64,000 nucleotides of DNA. It comes from Spongilla lacustris (lineage: Eukaryota; Porifera; Demospongiae; Spongillida; Spongillidae). Position numbers and translations under genes: made by a program. Where the stretch lies: NCBI GenBank assembly GCA_949361645.1, contig CASHZP010000001.1, positions 96,197-160,196 on the forward strand, given 5' to 3'. This document shows positions 13,929-25,860 of the stretch, in pieces; within the stretch, counting starts at the first letter, position 1; each line of letters starts with the position of its first letter. A model generated the notes under the pieces. That model did not search any database. It saw only the letters and a program-made list of their open reading frames with translations, and was not told the origin of the DNA.

Positions 13929-14505
13929 GTAGATTTAAAACAAGAGCTTATATCTATGCTTCTAAAATTATAATGAACATGATGACTATTCGAACAGAGC
14001 TAGTAAACAAATGCAGAGAATAACCCACTCATCAATTCAAAGGCACACTTGAAAATGTATAACATTCCAAATCCATCGTTTCCTACAACTGCTTCCACCA
14101 TATCATCCCCTCATTTCCATTTTGCAAGTTTCAGCTGTTTGGAATCTTGCAGTGGGGTCATTAAAATGGACTGGGTCAAACGCCCATGTGGCAATTTTCC
14201 ATCTGGAAGATAATGTTGGTAACACGTATGCACATGTACCTTGACAAGACATACCGTTTGCCTCATTTAAAAACTGATAGCTTGCTCTTCTAAATCTCAT
14301 TGGAAATCAATTTCATGTCAAGAAGACAAAAAAATGAATTCCTATACAAGATGGGACTAACCTCTACAAACTTTGATACATAAACAAAATATCATTTCAA
14401 TCTGTTGTGGGTAAAGTATGACAGAACAATGCACAAATAATGTTTTTAATCCCTCTATGAATTGATCCATAACTACTTTAACTTTATATAACATAATGGT
14501 ATGCA
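13929..14505 (+). repeat. Module Y', upstream direct repeat of the RT unit
   Basis: Matches 18,052-18,470 in the same orientation. Shared landmarks: CAATCTGTTGT(G/C)GGT, TGACAGAACAATGCACA and CTCTATGAATTGATCCATA. It lies directly before the RT relic. Confidence 0.75.
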
Positions 14506-14615
14506 TAGAAACAATAATTATATATCAACATATACTATTTACAATCATATTTACGATACACGAATAATGCGTAATACACACAACACACTATAGCTACAGT
14601 TAATTAAATTTTAAA

Positions 14616-17503
14616 ATGGGAGCCACCTGGAGAGGATCGCTGTCGGAAGGGAAACCATGTGCAGTACAAGGGTGTAAGGAACATATTGCTCCATCCATGT
14701 GGCACTCCCATATGACCAGTCATGCCAAAGGGATTTTTCATGGTGATGTCCCTAACACCTGGTTGAAAACGTCTTTATATTTGCCATCATTGTTCAGAGT
14801 TGGTTACCTTGTCCCGTCAGTCCTCGCACAGTCTGAAATGTATATCATCTACATCATATATGTATTACTGGTAGCCAAATTAAACTCCAGTGCTGCTCTT
14901 CCACCAGATGTATTACCTTCCCTAGAGGACGTTTTCAGCCTCAAATGTGCCACCATACAATTTATTCCTAACTGAGCTAAGCATGCCTTCTCAAAGAGCT
15001 CTCTCTTCATCCTTACAGAGGGTTGTTTCTGAGAACTCCTTAGATTCCTGGTTGAAGCTTTTAATGCTTCAAAAGTGCATCGTTCCAAGTGCTAAGCGAG
15101 GAGGCCGTCATAATAAACCAGTCCCCATTGAGGCTCTTTGTGACCTTTGGTTAAAGGATAGCTTCAGTGAATTGTGGAGGATGGCAAGGGCCCGTGCTTT
15201 ACCATCCAACCGATTGTATCATGCCAAGGACAGCTCTTCAAAACAACAGGTGATCTCAGCATCTCCCTTGCCCAAGATGGTCTTTATGGCAAGGCATGTC
15301 AGGCATTAGTTTCATCAGGTGTTGCACCAAATTCTGAAGAGACATGGAAGTTGCTATTTACAAAGCACCCCAAGTGTGAACATCCTATCACACCTACTGC
15401 ATTAACATAATGGCAATTTTGAGATCATTTCCTAAACTCACTGCTGCTGGGCATACTGGTCTCCGTGTCCAGCATCGTATTGATGCAGCAGACTCTCCTT
15501 TTCAGACAGCAGTTCTGTTTTCTCTCAAGGCAGTTGTTCATCTTCTTGCATCAGGAAGAGCCCCATCTCAACTTTCTGTCTTCCTCACTGGTGGAAACCT
15601 GACTGCGTTGAATAAATCTAAGCCTAATTGCCCCCTGGATGTTCGGCCCATTGCTGTTGGAGAAACCCTCTGCCGCCTTACAGGAAAGTGTCTGTGTGCT
15701 GCAGTGAAATGCAAGGCAGCAGAGTTTTTTTCATCCACATCAATTTGGTGTGGCATACCCTTTTGGCACAGAGAAAATTGCTCATGGGCTGAGAAGATGT
15801 GTTGAGGAGCATTGGTATGATACTGAATTTGTTGTTCTTAAGGTAGATCTGAAGAACACATTTAATTTGGTGTCACGTCAAGCTCTATTGATCGAAGTTA
15901 AAAATCACTTTCCAGAGTTACTCCCTTGGGCCTGTTGGTGCTATGGGCAACATCCTTTGTTATGGCGCACAATGGGTCATCTGCAGTCTGAATCTGGAGT
16001 TCAGCAAGGGGATCTACTAGGACCTCTTTTTTGACCTGGTCTTGAACTTACTAATTTCTGCTATCGCTAAAGATGAGGTTTGTTCGCATCTTCAGTTCGA
16101 TGCCTGGTATCATGATGATGGAGTGCTAGCTGGTCCCACATAGGGCACTGGCATTGATCAAAGGTATTGGTCCATCACTTGGCCTCTTTGTGAATGTGAG
16201 CTCTTCAGCCAAAGTGATCTGATATCTTTCCCATCTGACATGAAACAGTCTCACAATCTCAACATTGAGATCTTTGGAATTCCAATAGGTGACAAAGATT
16301 TTTGCTCAGCCTTTGTCTCCAGGAAGAGGTTAGAGGCAAGACCCCTGCTGGAACGACTTGAGGAAGTTGGTGCAGTGGACCCTCAGGTTGCTTTAACGCT
16401 CTTGCGTAAGTGTGGCAGGTTCTTTCGGCTTGCACATCTAGTCCGTGCCACTCCTTCTTCACTTGTTATGGCTTCTCTTGAGCTTTTTGATGAAGATGTT
16501 TGTAGATGTTTTTCATCATGCACTGCAGTTGATACAACTGGTGTTGCCTGGCAGCAAGCCCAGCTAAGCCTAATAAGAGGAGGGTTGGGTATGAGGTCTC
16601 TGTCCTGCCACTCACCTGCAGCATTCATTGCATCTTTATACTCCTCTGGCTATGGCTCCATAGACATTTAATGCATTCGTATTTCCTTCTGATGCAATTC
16701 AGACTGATGGTTTAGTTTCATCTCCAGTCCATCAAAAGCAACTTTCAAGCAAGATTGATATATATCAGTTCAATAGCATCCTGATTGCTTCTTCTGTTGC
16801 TGATAAGGCTCGTCTGTTGTCTGTCTCATCCCCACATGCTGCTTCTTGGCTGTCTGTAGTCCCTTCTGAAGGTCTCGGCCTTCATCTTGAGCCTTCAGTA
16901 TTCCAGGTAGCTGTCAAGTGGTGGCTTGGTTTGGACATCTCTAATGGTTCCCAGTGTGTCCTATGCCCAAACAGTGCATTAGATCCCCTTGATCACCACG
17001 CCACAACATGCAAAAAAGGAGGAGACGTGGTCATCCGTCTCAACCATCTGTGCAATGTATTGGTGGAGACTTGCCGTAGAGCCCACTTGAGTGTGATGGT
17101 GGAGATGGGCTGCAACCTTACTTCAGACCGTGACCACTCACGCCCCGCAGACATTTTGCTACCCAATTGGGCCTTTGGTAAACCATCTGCCTTTGATATC
17201 TCAGTGACATCACCGCTAAATCCTAAAATTGTATCAGTAGCGGGATTGTCAGCTGTGGCAGCTGCGTTGTCCACTGAAGAGCGTAAACACACAGAAAATG
17301 ACCCCAAATGCAATGCCTTGGGGTGGTGTTGTATACCTCTGGTTGCAGAGTCGTATGGTGCTTGGGAAAAAGAAGCCATAAATTCATTTAAAATGCTTGC
17401 CTCCTGTCTTGCCATAACATCGGGCAAAACAAAATCAGCTGTGCTGTCTGAGCTGTACAGTAGGCTCAACCTTAACTTTAATTGTCCTGAAGTAATGTTC
17501 TAA
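14616..17503 (+). pseudogene. Decayed non-LTR-type reverse transcriptase with C-terminal endonuclease-like domain
   Basis: One ancestral frame is broken by at least five frameshifts or stops into pieces at 14,616-14,975, 14,947-15,309, 15,174-15,410, 15,410-15,805, 15,750-16,034, about 16,030-16,671 and about 16,675-17,503. In order: a C2H2-like finger (CAVQGC ... HSHMTSH), a linker, RT core motifs (GLRVQHRIDAAD, RPIAVGETLCRL, VLKVDLKNTFN, GVQQGDLLGPLF), and the catalytic YxDD box as YHDDGVLAG near 16,108-16,134. A CxxC...HH...C cluster follows near 16,950-17,020, then RPADIL...AFDISVTSPL near 17,140-17,220, which looks like a PD-(D/E)XK-type nuclease core. Closely similar RT proteins are, as I remember them, abundant in sponges, corals and molluscs; I do not assign a clade. 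It is not functional as read. Confidence 0.85.
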
Positions 17504-17636
17504 TGTATTAGTGATTGCCAATTGACATTATGCTATTTGCATTTGCTGCATAATCAGCACCAAACAACTCTCTATCATTTCTTGCAACCATATCTATTTA
17601 TGCATGTGCAGGTTAAGTAAAGATTTAGCTACTTCA

Positions 17637-18965
17637 TGTACAATACTATGTGACACATTATTCTAATACCTTCTGTACAAGCTCACTTATATTATGAGGA
17701 ATAGCACAAACATCAACAGTGATGTTTGTATTAGAACCTGATGTACACCACTTCAGCAAGAACAGGAAGGTCGCAACATCCTTGCACAATTTACATTGGC
17801 AATGTATACACCTAGACAGCAAAACTGCATGCATGCCAGTAAGGATACCTTTAACATTGCTTGCTTGTGCATGATTAAGTACGTATGTGGCATGACCTCA
17901 TACAGTACAGCACAATACAATAAAGCTACTTCGATTCTGTTTGTTTTCTCCATGGCATCATTGAAAACAAATTTCTGCCTAACTGCAATTCCGGCTCATT
18001 GGTTCCAAAAAATTAGCTTAAAACATGTACAATTGCACTAACTATACTGATGCGGTAGATTTACAACAAGAGATTGTTTTACAGTATATCTATGCTTTTA
18101 CAATTATGATAAACATAATGCTGGCCTATCAATGAACAGTGTTAAAATGCAGAAAATAACATACCCAAAAACAAATGAAATGCACTCTTCATTGTTTCCT
18201 ATAACATATCCTTGCCTCAGTTCCATTTCACAAGTTGAAGCCGGCTGTTGGGAATGATATGAATGGCACCTTGTCAAATTCCATAGCAAGGATTGCATCC
18301 ATCCCTATGAAGAAACGTAAAATGGAATGTGAAGACAAAGACATATAATAATAAACAAAATATCGTTTCAATCTGTTGTCGGTGAAGTGTGACAGAACAA
18401 TGCACACGTAATGTTTTAAATCTCTCTATGAATTGATCCATAGCCATAGCTACTTTAAACTTAATGGTACAATAATAGTCCAGCGGTAAAGCTCTTATGT
18501 TGTTTCTATTAGTAATGGCATCTTCATTCGCTGCATACAAACAGCTATCTATTAGTACAATACTATGTGACTGATTCTACTACCTTCTGTATAAATCATC
18601 ACAAACATCAACAGCAATGTTACATTTGTAAATGAACCTTTAGCTTGCACAATTCTGAACATTGCAGTGTTTAAACCTAGATAGTAAAACTGATGTGCTT
18701 GCATGCATGCCAGTAAGGACGCCATTAATTATTTGCATGTGCATGAAGAAGTACATATGTTGACCTCATAAAGTACATATGTATAATACCTTAATCAGCC
18801 TAGAAGGATCAAAGCTACTTTTATTTGCTTCCTGGCATCAATGAATACAATGTTTTGCCTAATTGCAATTCTCAGTGGTTCCTAAGAAGATAAATTAGCT
18901 TAAAGCAATTTCATCAACAATATATTAATACTGATGCATTGAGATAAATGTTTTTAAAACAAACA
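17637..18965 (+). repeat. Modules X-Y-X': tandem RT-less derivative downstream of the RT relic
   Basis: X (17,637-18,050) recurs as X' (18,552-18,965) with landmarks GTACAATACTATGTGAC, GCATGCATGCCAGTAAGGA and AATTAGCTTAAA. Y (18,052-18,470) is the copy of 13,929-14,505. The order Y'-RT-X then Y-X' reads as two tandem copies of one unit, the second having lost the RT gene by internal deletion. The copies differ by many substitutions, so the duplication is old. Confidence 0.7.
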
Positions 18966-20566
18966 ACACAGTAAGCATTAATTATAAATAACAATATGGT
19001 TATATCTAATCAGGTAAATCCTTTAGTTAAATACAATGAGAACTTTAAATAACATACAGTAGCCTTGTTTGCAGACACAATATCCTTCACTAGATCAACG
19101 TCAGAAGAATTCTGGGTTGAAAGAATGATTTTAAAAATAATCTTCATATCCCTTGTTTGCAGGTACACATGCACAGAATCATGATGTCCTCCTGAATTTC
19201 TAAGTCAAAAGCTCAAATCAATCACAACTGAAATCACATTCACCTTCTCTTCAGATACATCTCCCTAAGATCATAAGGTAAATAAATAGACTTTGTCTAA
19301 CTATATTGTTCACAAATAAGGGCCTCCTTTCATGACTATAAGTGCTACAGCTGTCAAATAATAATGCCGTCATTACAAAAATGAAATTATGCAAGCATAT
19401 ATTTATCGCATCAGTGCTTTTGTCATCCCCTCCTTTCAATGGTTCATAAATCATGTAGCTACTCGTATATACTAATGATGACCTTAGTGTGTAGTTAGTC
19501 AGGAAAACTGTACCCAAAAGTGTGACAAACATCCATCTATAAATACTTGCACATTTACAGGGTGTACATTATCAAGCTTGTACATTGTGAGGAGACTCAT
19601 ATACATTTAGCAAATCAAGGTACCACTGCAATGGTACATTATAGGTACCTTTGCTGTTTCAATACTTCTGGTGTTGTCAACGGTTCAAGATCCACTCCTT
19701 TTGTGGTTTGCAAATCCTTTACCTTTGGAAAATATGATATAAGAAGTTCCTTAAACTCCTCACCTGTCATTTTTTTAAGTAACTCGACAAGCTTTACTTC
19801 AAGCCAGTCCAGCAAGAAGCAGTTTGTCTTTATTCTTCTCGGTGGATGTTAGTACTTGATATTCCATCCATTTTAGAAGACATGCAAGGTGGTGTCTCCA
19901 TACCATATTAGGTGTACCACTAGCCATTTGGAACTATTATAGCTTTTTCCTTCTCTCAATCTATTGTTTTGCTCTGCTTTGAACGCAGGTTCTGCATGCA
20001 TGGAACAGTGCAGATGGTGGGGAAAATAATAATAAATTCTTACTTTAGTGCCCAACAAAAACAACACTTAGCCATCAGCGGGCAGCATTTTGAATCATGA
20101 ATTTCTAGAGGACATATAGTGATTCTGTGCCTGCAAGCAAGGTATGTCACCTGCAATTTCAGCAAAGGTTACAGCACTGGCCTTCAACAAGGAATCCCTT
20201 TAGGTTCTGGTTCTTAAAGACCTTCATGATGCCCAATTATGATCTCACACACCATGGTGCAGTATTAGACCTTACATGTAATTCTTAAAAAATCATTTCT
20301 TCAACTCATAATTCGATCTATACTGAAAGATTTTGTGTCTGTAAACAAGGATACCATACATTATTTGAAGTTCTCATCGTATTTCTTTTTATTTATAGGA
20401 TTTGTCTCAGTGTTGATTTACATCTTAGGTATCACAATATTGTTATTTATATCTATATCAGTGTTTGTTTTTTGGTTTAATCTCAATGCAGGTGCTACAA
20501 AACATGCAAGCTAAACAAAATCTGATTTTTTTAGGTGATAAACAACATCCAAAAAAATAATACAAC
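18966..20566. other. Interior of the 10.1 kb element, unrecognised
   Basis: AT-rich sequence with no supported gene. A ~100 bp stretch at about 20,148-20,245 (GGCCTTCAACAAGGAATCCC region) is repeated in the same orientation at about 20,670-20,760. The frame at 19,547-19,852 is not recognisable. Confidence 0.45.
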
Positions 20567-20834
20567 TGAGATTACATTTACTTCAATCACTAGCAGAACA
20601 GTAATGTGATAAAAGGATGTCTTCAAGTGTTCAACATGACTGATTAAATCTCCTCAATTCCAGTTATTAGTGCCTGCAATATTTCAGCAAAGGCTGCAGC
20701 ACTGTCCTTCAACAAGGAATCCATCTAGGTTCTGGTTCTTTAAGACTTTCATGATTCCAAATTATTGTTTGACCTGAATAACAGAGATATCAAAGAGCTC
20801 TCAGTGGTACCTTATGCACACTTCTGGCTCCTTG

Positions 20835-20888
<54 letters not shown>

Positions 20889-21123
20889 CATGCACACACA
20901 CAGAGGCTGGGTACATCAAAATGTACCATTTAAATTTTTTAAAGGTGCAGATGCATGTACTTAGATCAGTTGGATTGCTCTACAGATGAGAGGTAAAAAC
21001 TATCAATAGCACACCTTATAAATAAACACACCCAATGACAACCCTGCACACACTTCACAGACATACACACACATGCATATGCAAAGAGATTGTGATAACC
21101 TGATCAGTGGACTGAGCACACAA

Positions 21124-21178
<55 letters not shown>

Positions 21179-22850
21179 CACGGCGGACGCACATAATGAC
21201 AACTGGAGAAGTGACCATTCTGTTGTTTAGATGGTAGGTTTAAACATTCCAATGACACCGCTAACATACACTCTTTCTAGGGCTGTTGCCGCCAGTACAG
21301 TTGCACAGTTTTTAATTGGACCACTTTTCCCAATAGTGTCTCGATTTTTACAGGTACTGATTGGTCTTCGACAGATCCAGTGACTGGGGCTTCATTTTGC
21401 TGTGCTGCTTCGTCCCTCTTGTGCCAAATGGCTTCCAGTTCAGCTAGCATGTTAAATGATGAGGGAGTGGCCTGAGGTATGGATGAAGAGAGAAGAATGG
21501 TACGTACTGTTATGAGGCTGTTCACCAGCAAAGTAGGAGGGATAGAGGAAGGAGAGAAGGGGGAAGAGGATGCAGGGCCGTAGCCAGATTTACGAGGTGG
21601 GGGGCGGTCAGATATGTGCGATTGAGTATACTTAGAGAGGCCCTTTTCTAAATGGAGACAAATTTTACTATTAAATAGTCAGTAGTACCATTGAAATCAT
21701 GCACCAAATATTTATCAAATAACAATTCACTATTGGAACATAGTGGGTCACGTCACTTGTGACCTTCATTATGGAAGGGGAGTTGTTTGACCCCCCCCCC
21801 CCCCCACCCCAGCCCTGGGATTAGGGGAGCATAGAAGGGGAGGAGGGAAGGTGGGAGGATAAAGAGGAGGGAATTATTGTAATCTATTTGTTTGGCTCAC
21901 ATGCCGATCAAGTTCTCTTTCCCTCTGGCATCGTGGTGATGTCATACATCTCTGACCCAAGTATCTGGTGCCAACCAGCTGCTGACAAAACTCCTCGTGA
22001 AGAGCCTGCAGCTGTTGGTGCTCCACTGTACACAAGCTTGGGAGCAACTCTGGACTGGTACTGCTGACTGCCATAAGGGCGAAATGCAGGAGCCCTTAGA
22101 ATGCCATCAGTGTGGTCTAGTACAGAGGACTGCAATGGATCTAAGAAGGCAGTGAGCGAAGGAAAGGGAAGGGAGACAGATAGAGGAGGCAGTAGGGAGA
22201 GCAAATTGCTGTGTAGTAAGCCCCTGCGGTTATCCCCTCATTTTGTTCACAGAGTCGCCTTCAGCAGGTACTATAGACAGTGAACAATGGCAGACCGAAT
22301 GAATAATGTCAGGTATGACTAGTAGATACGGTTGGTTTCCGTTCCGTGGTGCCAGAAGCGTGGAGGCGGACGAGTGGTAGGCCTATTCGATAAATCCGAC
22401 CGGCTGTACCCGTCACCACAATCCGATGAGATCCTTCGATATCAATGGACTGGTAGCTGCGAGAAATAAAGCCCGGAATCAGAAAGAGATGCACAGAGCA
22501 GGATTGGAAATATTTAAAAAAATACTTACAAAGTAGGCCTTTGAGCACAGGTCACTGGCTTGTTCTCATTTCGACTGGTCTGTAGACCTTTGCGCACTAC
22601 ATATGAAAGCTTGCTTAAAATCCCGTACCTCAAAAGCATCTCTATTATTTAAATGGTCAGGCTCCAAAGTTCTGTAAACTCAGTAAGAAACTGGATCCGG
22701 CCGCGGGTTTGGGTGGTATTAGCATATTATGATTAGCTCGACTGCAATGCGCTAGCTGGACAATCGATCCGATGACCGCAAAGGATCGATTCGGTAGTCA
22801 TGATCGCTGCGGTGAGGAAGAAATAATTTTGTCCAGTTTGGCGTTCCATA
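20567..22850. repeat. Right inverted repeat of the 10.1 kb element, with inserted segment
   Basis: The inverse of 12,741-13,890, interrupted by about 21,240-22,308, which has no counterpart on the left. AC arrays lie at about 20,839-20,885 and 21,129-21,176. The minus-strand frame at 22,309-22,548 crosses the splice-like acceptor and ends near TVSTSHT; its counterpart in the left arm is damaged, so this copy is the better preserved one. Confidence 0.75.
21240..22308 (-). other. Unpaired segment in the right arm with coding-like minus-strand frames
   Basis: This ~1.05 kb is absent from the left arm. Minus-strand frames at 21,277-21,531 (containing MLAELEAIWHKRDEAAQQ), 21,908-22,204 and 21,874-22,074 (containing VEHQQLQALHEEFCQQL) have ordinary protein-like composition, unlike the surrounding repeats, but overlap in different frames and end in stops. 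They could be exon relics of a captured gene or gag remnants. I recognise no domain. A C-run with two interruptions lies near 21,790-21,808. Confidence 0.3.
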
Positions 22851-23042
22851 CAACACTACTTTACTCTAGGGACCCCCCTTCTTAATATTAATCTAAATCA
22901 ATTAACAAGTAATTAACAAGTGCGCTTTATAGATACCACCTATAAGGTGTCGTACAACCCAAGCCAAAAAATCGTATACACATTCATTTCACAACTTTAG
23001 GAATGATTTGTAAACTTACTTCACATACTGCTGAACCTAAGC

Positions 23043-23589
23043 AGTTAGCTAACCCTTTGACGTAACCGGAAGTTGTTACAATAATTACGCTATACGCCAC
23101 AGAGCTGTAAATTGAATTTTATTATTAGAGCGTATCATTCGCGCCTTGGGCTTTTTTGTCTAAACGGCGCGTACAATCGAGCTAATCTTCTCCATGTGAG
23201 TCAGAAAGGGGTTCTACTATCCCGATTGTGGTATTTGAACTCATTCCGCTCGATTTTCGTAATGCGTGGAAGTTGATGGAACGTCGAGTTCATGTCGCTT
23301 CAAACGGTCGAGAATTGGCAGTTCTGCTAAGGTAATCCGGACGACTATATTGTCACGGTCGGTCTTGCTATAACTTATTATGTGTTCCAATATGCGTTAG
23401 ACTTTTTAATATTAGCGGTTGACCACTTCAGCCATACTCACTAACATACCAGCTGTTCGAGACGATGCGCATCAAATGGAAACGAAGAGAAAGCACATCG
23501 CGAAAGGAATAGTAAGTTGTATATGGTACACTATCAAGTGTTACAAATCGTATTTTACCTACCATTGTAATCTAAAGGGTAAAATGATA
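23043..23589. other. Unrecognised stretch inside the composite element
   Basis: CpG-containing, single-copy-looking sequence between the left inverted repeat and the 48-bp minisatellite. A 69-codon plus-strand frame at 23,419-23,628 crosses a GTAAGT at about 23,512 but matches nothing I know. Confidence 0.35.
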
Positions 23590-24570
23590 GTGAAGTATGG
23601 AGGGTACCTGAGTATGGGTGTGGTGTGAGGAGGGAAGATGGGAGTGGTGTTAGTTTGAGCATAGTTGAGATGCAAGGGGGGAATATGGTTGTGATGCAAG
23701 GGGTGAACATGGTTCTGGCACAAGGGGTGAACATGGTTCTGGTGCAAGGGGTGAACATGGTTCTGGCGCAAGGGGGGGACATGATTCTGGCGCAAGGGGT
23801 TCTGGTGCAAGGGGTGAACATGGTTCTGGCGCAAGGGGTGAATACGGTTGTGATGCAAGGTGTGTGAACATGGTTCTGGTGTAAGGAGGGAGTATGGTTG
23901 TGATGCAAGGGGTGAACATGGTTCTGGCACAAAGGGGGAATATGGTTGTGATGCAAGGGGTGAACATGGTTCTGGTGTAAGGGGGGCATATGGTTGTGAT
24001 GCAAGGTGTGTGAACATGGTTCTGGCGCAAGGGGGGAATATGGTTGTGATGCAAGGGGCGAACATGGTTCTGGCACAAAGGGGGAATATGGTTGTGATGC
24101 AAGGGGTGAACATGGTTCTGGCACAAAGGGGGAATATGGTTGTGATGCAAGGGGTGAACATGGTTCTGGCGCAAGGGGGGCATATGGTTGTGATGCAAGG
24201 TGTGTGAACATGGTTCTGGCGCAAGGGGGGAATATGGTTGTGATGCAAGGGGTGAACATGGTTCTGGCACAAAGGGGGAATATGGTTGTGATGCAAGGGG
24301 TGAACATGGTTCTGGCGCAAGGGGGGCATATGGTTGTGATGCAAGGTGTGTGAACATGGTTCTGGCGCAAGGGGGGAATATGGTTGTGATGCAAGGGGTG
24401 AACATGGTTCTGGCACAAAGGGGGAATATGGTTGTGATGCAAGGGGTGAACATGGTTCTGGTGTAAGGAGGTAACGTGGGTGTGATGTAAGGAGGGATGA
24501 TGGGTGTGGTTTGAGGAGGGAACATGGGTATTATGTAAGAAGGGAACATGGATGTGATGCAAGGGAACAC
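23590..24570. repeat. 24/48-bp minisatellite with higher-order structure
   Basis: Alternating 24-bp halves, CAAGGGGTGAACATGGTTCT... and CAAGGGGGGAATATGGTTGT..., make a 48-bp unit (16 codons). A variant half with an extra TG (GCAAGGTGTGTGAACATGG) recurs at about 23,858, 24,004, 24,198 and 24,344, spaced 146 or 194 bp, so units form a higher-order array. Long frames are open on both strands because the unit is a multiple of three; the variant halves shift the frame. I consider them non-coding. Confidence 0.9.
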
Positions 24571-24865
24571 ACTATATGGTACGGTACTAGGCCCATCACT
24601 GTTGTTGTTGCAATAAATCTTCTCACATCTGCAGCATCATGAGGTACCTGCTTCCACATTGATGCAGGCATGGGACTTCAATTTCTGCTGATAACATAAA
24701 GATTTGTTTGCTCTGCAATACCTGGCAGCATTTCATCGTGAAGCACAGAACAGTGCATGCAGGCCTTTGTGGTGTATCATATGATGTGGTTGTGTGGGTT
24801 GTACATGTACATGTAGGTGGGGTGTAGTGGGTGTGGGCTGCAGTCATCGAATTATCTAATCGTCT

Positions 24866-24982
24866 TCACAGGATTCCATGTTCACATGATATGTACCCTC
24901 CATTGCTCAACTCTTCATCGTTCATAGGGTCGTTGTGCATACTAATTTCATCCGCTACGTTGAATGAAGCGCGCTTACTCTT
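24866..24982 (-). CDS. Candidate terminal exon (38 residues), unidentified
   Basis: On the minus strand TTCGTTGCAG resembles a splice acceptor, followed by an open segment that begins KSKRASFNVADEIS, continues acidic (NDPMNDEELSNGG) and ends at TGA. Composition is protein-like, but there is no upstream partner exon and no known match. It could be chance. It lies just outside the left arm of the 11.2 kb fold-back. Confidence 0.22.
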   Translation of the reverse strand, partial: KSKRASFNVADEISMHNDPMNDEELSNGGYISCEHGIL

Positions 24983-25689
24983 CTGCAACGAACCGTAGCA
25001 GCTGGCTTTAGGCGCTTGCTAACGTTGGAGATGACTATTCGTAACCATGTCAGGACGAAATCCTGTAGAGCTTTTAGGTAGATGCGTAAAACTAGCGCAT
25101 GAACAAGCGCCATCCGCAAATGTATATATATATATGGGACAGTTTCCGACAAAATGAGCCCTCGTATAAATATATAAATCTTATAAAATACCTTTACGTT
25201 TAAATAGCTATAACTTCCCAACGGTTAAAGCTATCGACATACTATTTTCAGCACTTCATACTATACCATTTCTCTATGGTAAAATACATTTTGGAATCTT
25301 TCACTTACTCCGTACCAGTATTGCAACGTTCGATACCCCACTGGGTTCAAACCCGCCATAACTTTTGGTAGGAGTAATCAATTTGCTTCAAATTCGGTTT
25401 GTAGGTAGAGAGGTCGTATACCTATCGATTTGTTCTGTTCGTTAATTTTTATGTCATGCGTTACTGAGATACAGCGGCGCAAAGTTGGTACAAGTTTCCC
25501 GCTCGAATCGCGCCGTTGTACGTGCGTGAACTGCTTCCATACCAAATGATATGAATATGCAACAACTTCCTGTGGGCTGAGACTTCGATAACTTATAGCC
25601 ACACCTCTACTGCGCTAGCTAGCTGGGTCAGTTTTTTTTTAAATCTATCGTCCCTGTCACAGTTGTTATTCGTTATCTTCTGTGTATAG

Positions 25690-25860
25690 ATAAACGATGC
25701 GGCGAGATCCACTGAAGACAAGCTCGTAAGAGTTTCAATCCGCGGACGAGTTCGAGCGGTACGGATACGACGGTCGATATTCGACGAGGATGGGGAGGTT
25801 GAGAACGGTAGTGATGGCGGTCATACCACTGACGATGGCGGTTGTAGGGAGTAAACAGCC
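25690..25860 (+). other. CpG-rich open segment after a splice-like acceptor; inverted copy at 35,602-35,772
   Basis: After TTCTGTGTATAG an open segment continues to a stop near 25,856. It reads as a basic part (RVSIRGRVRAVRIRRS) followed by an acidic one (FDEDGEVENGSDGGHTTDD). CpG content is far above the surroundings. The inverted copy in the other arm appears identical. It could be an exon, a promoter-like CpG patch or chance. Confidence 0.25.

Larger units (their letters stand above)
12741..22850. mobile_element. 10.1 kb inverted-terminal-repeat element carrying a reverse-transcriptase relic
   Basis: The outer ends TATGGAACGCCAAACTGGAC are exact inverted copies, and near-identity runs for about 540 bp (12,741-13,285 with 22,309-22,850). 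The target-site duplication CAACAC is at 12,735-12,740 and 22,851-22,856. After an extra ~1.05 kb in the right arm (about 21,240-22,308), pairing resumes (13,285-13,890 with 20,567-21,200), including a GT array opposite an AC array. The centre holds a decayed RT gene and tandem duplications (13,929-18,965). No DDE transposase is recognisable. The element may be a DNA transposon that captured a retroelement, or a fold-back into which a retroelement inserted. Confidence 0.8.

Noticed and set aside
13929..18470. The direct repeats around the RT as long terminal repeats of an LTR retrotransposon
   Set aside because: The copies are not at both outer ends of one unit: the downstream copy is followed by a second X module, no TG...CA ends or primer-binding site are visible, and the RT is not of the LTR type.
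23555..24562. 335-codon minus-strand open frame
   Set aside because: It is a translation of the 48-bp minisatellite; equally long frames exist in other frames and on the other strand.
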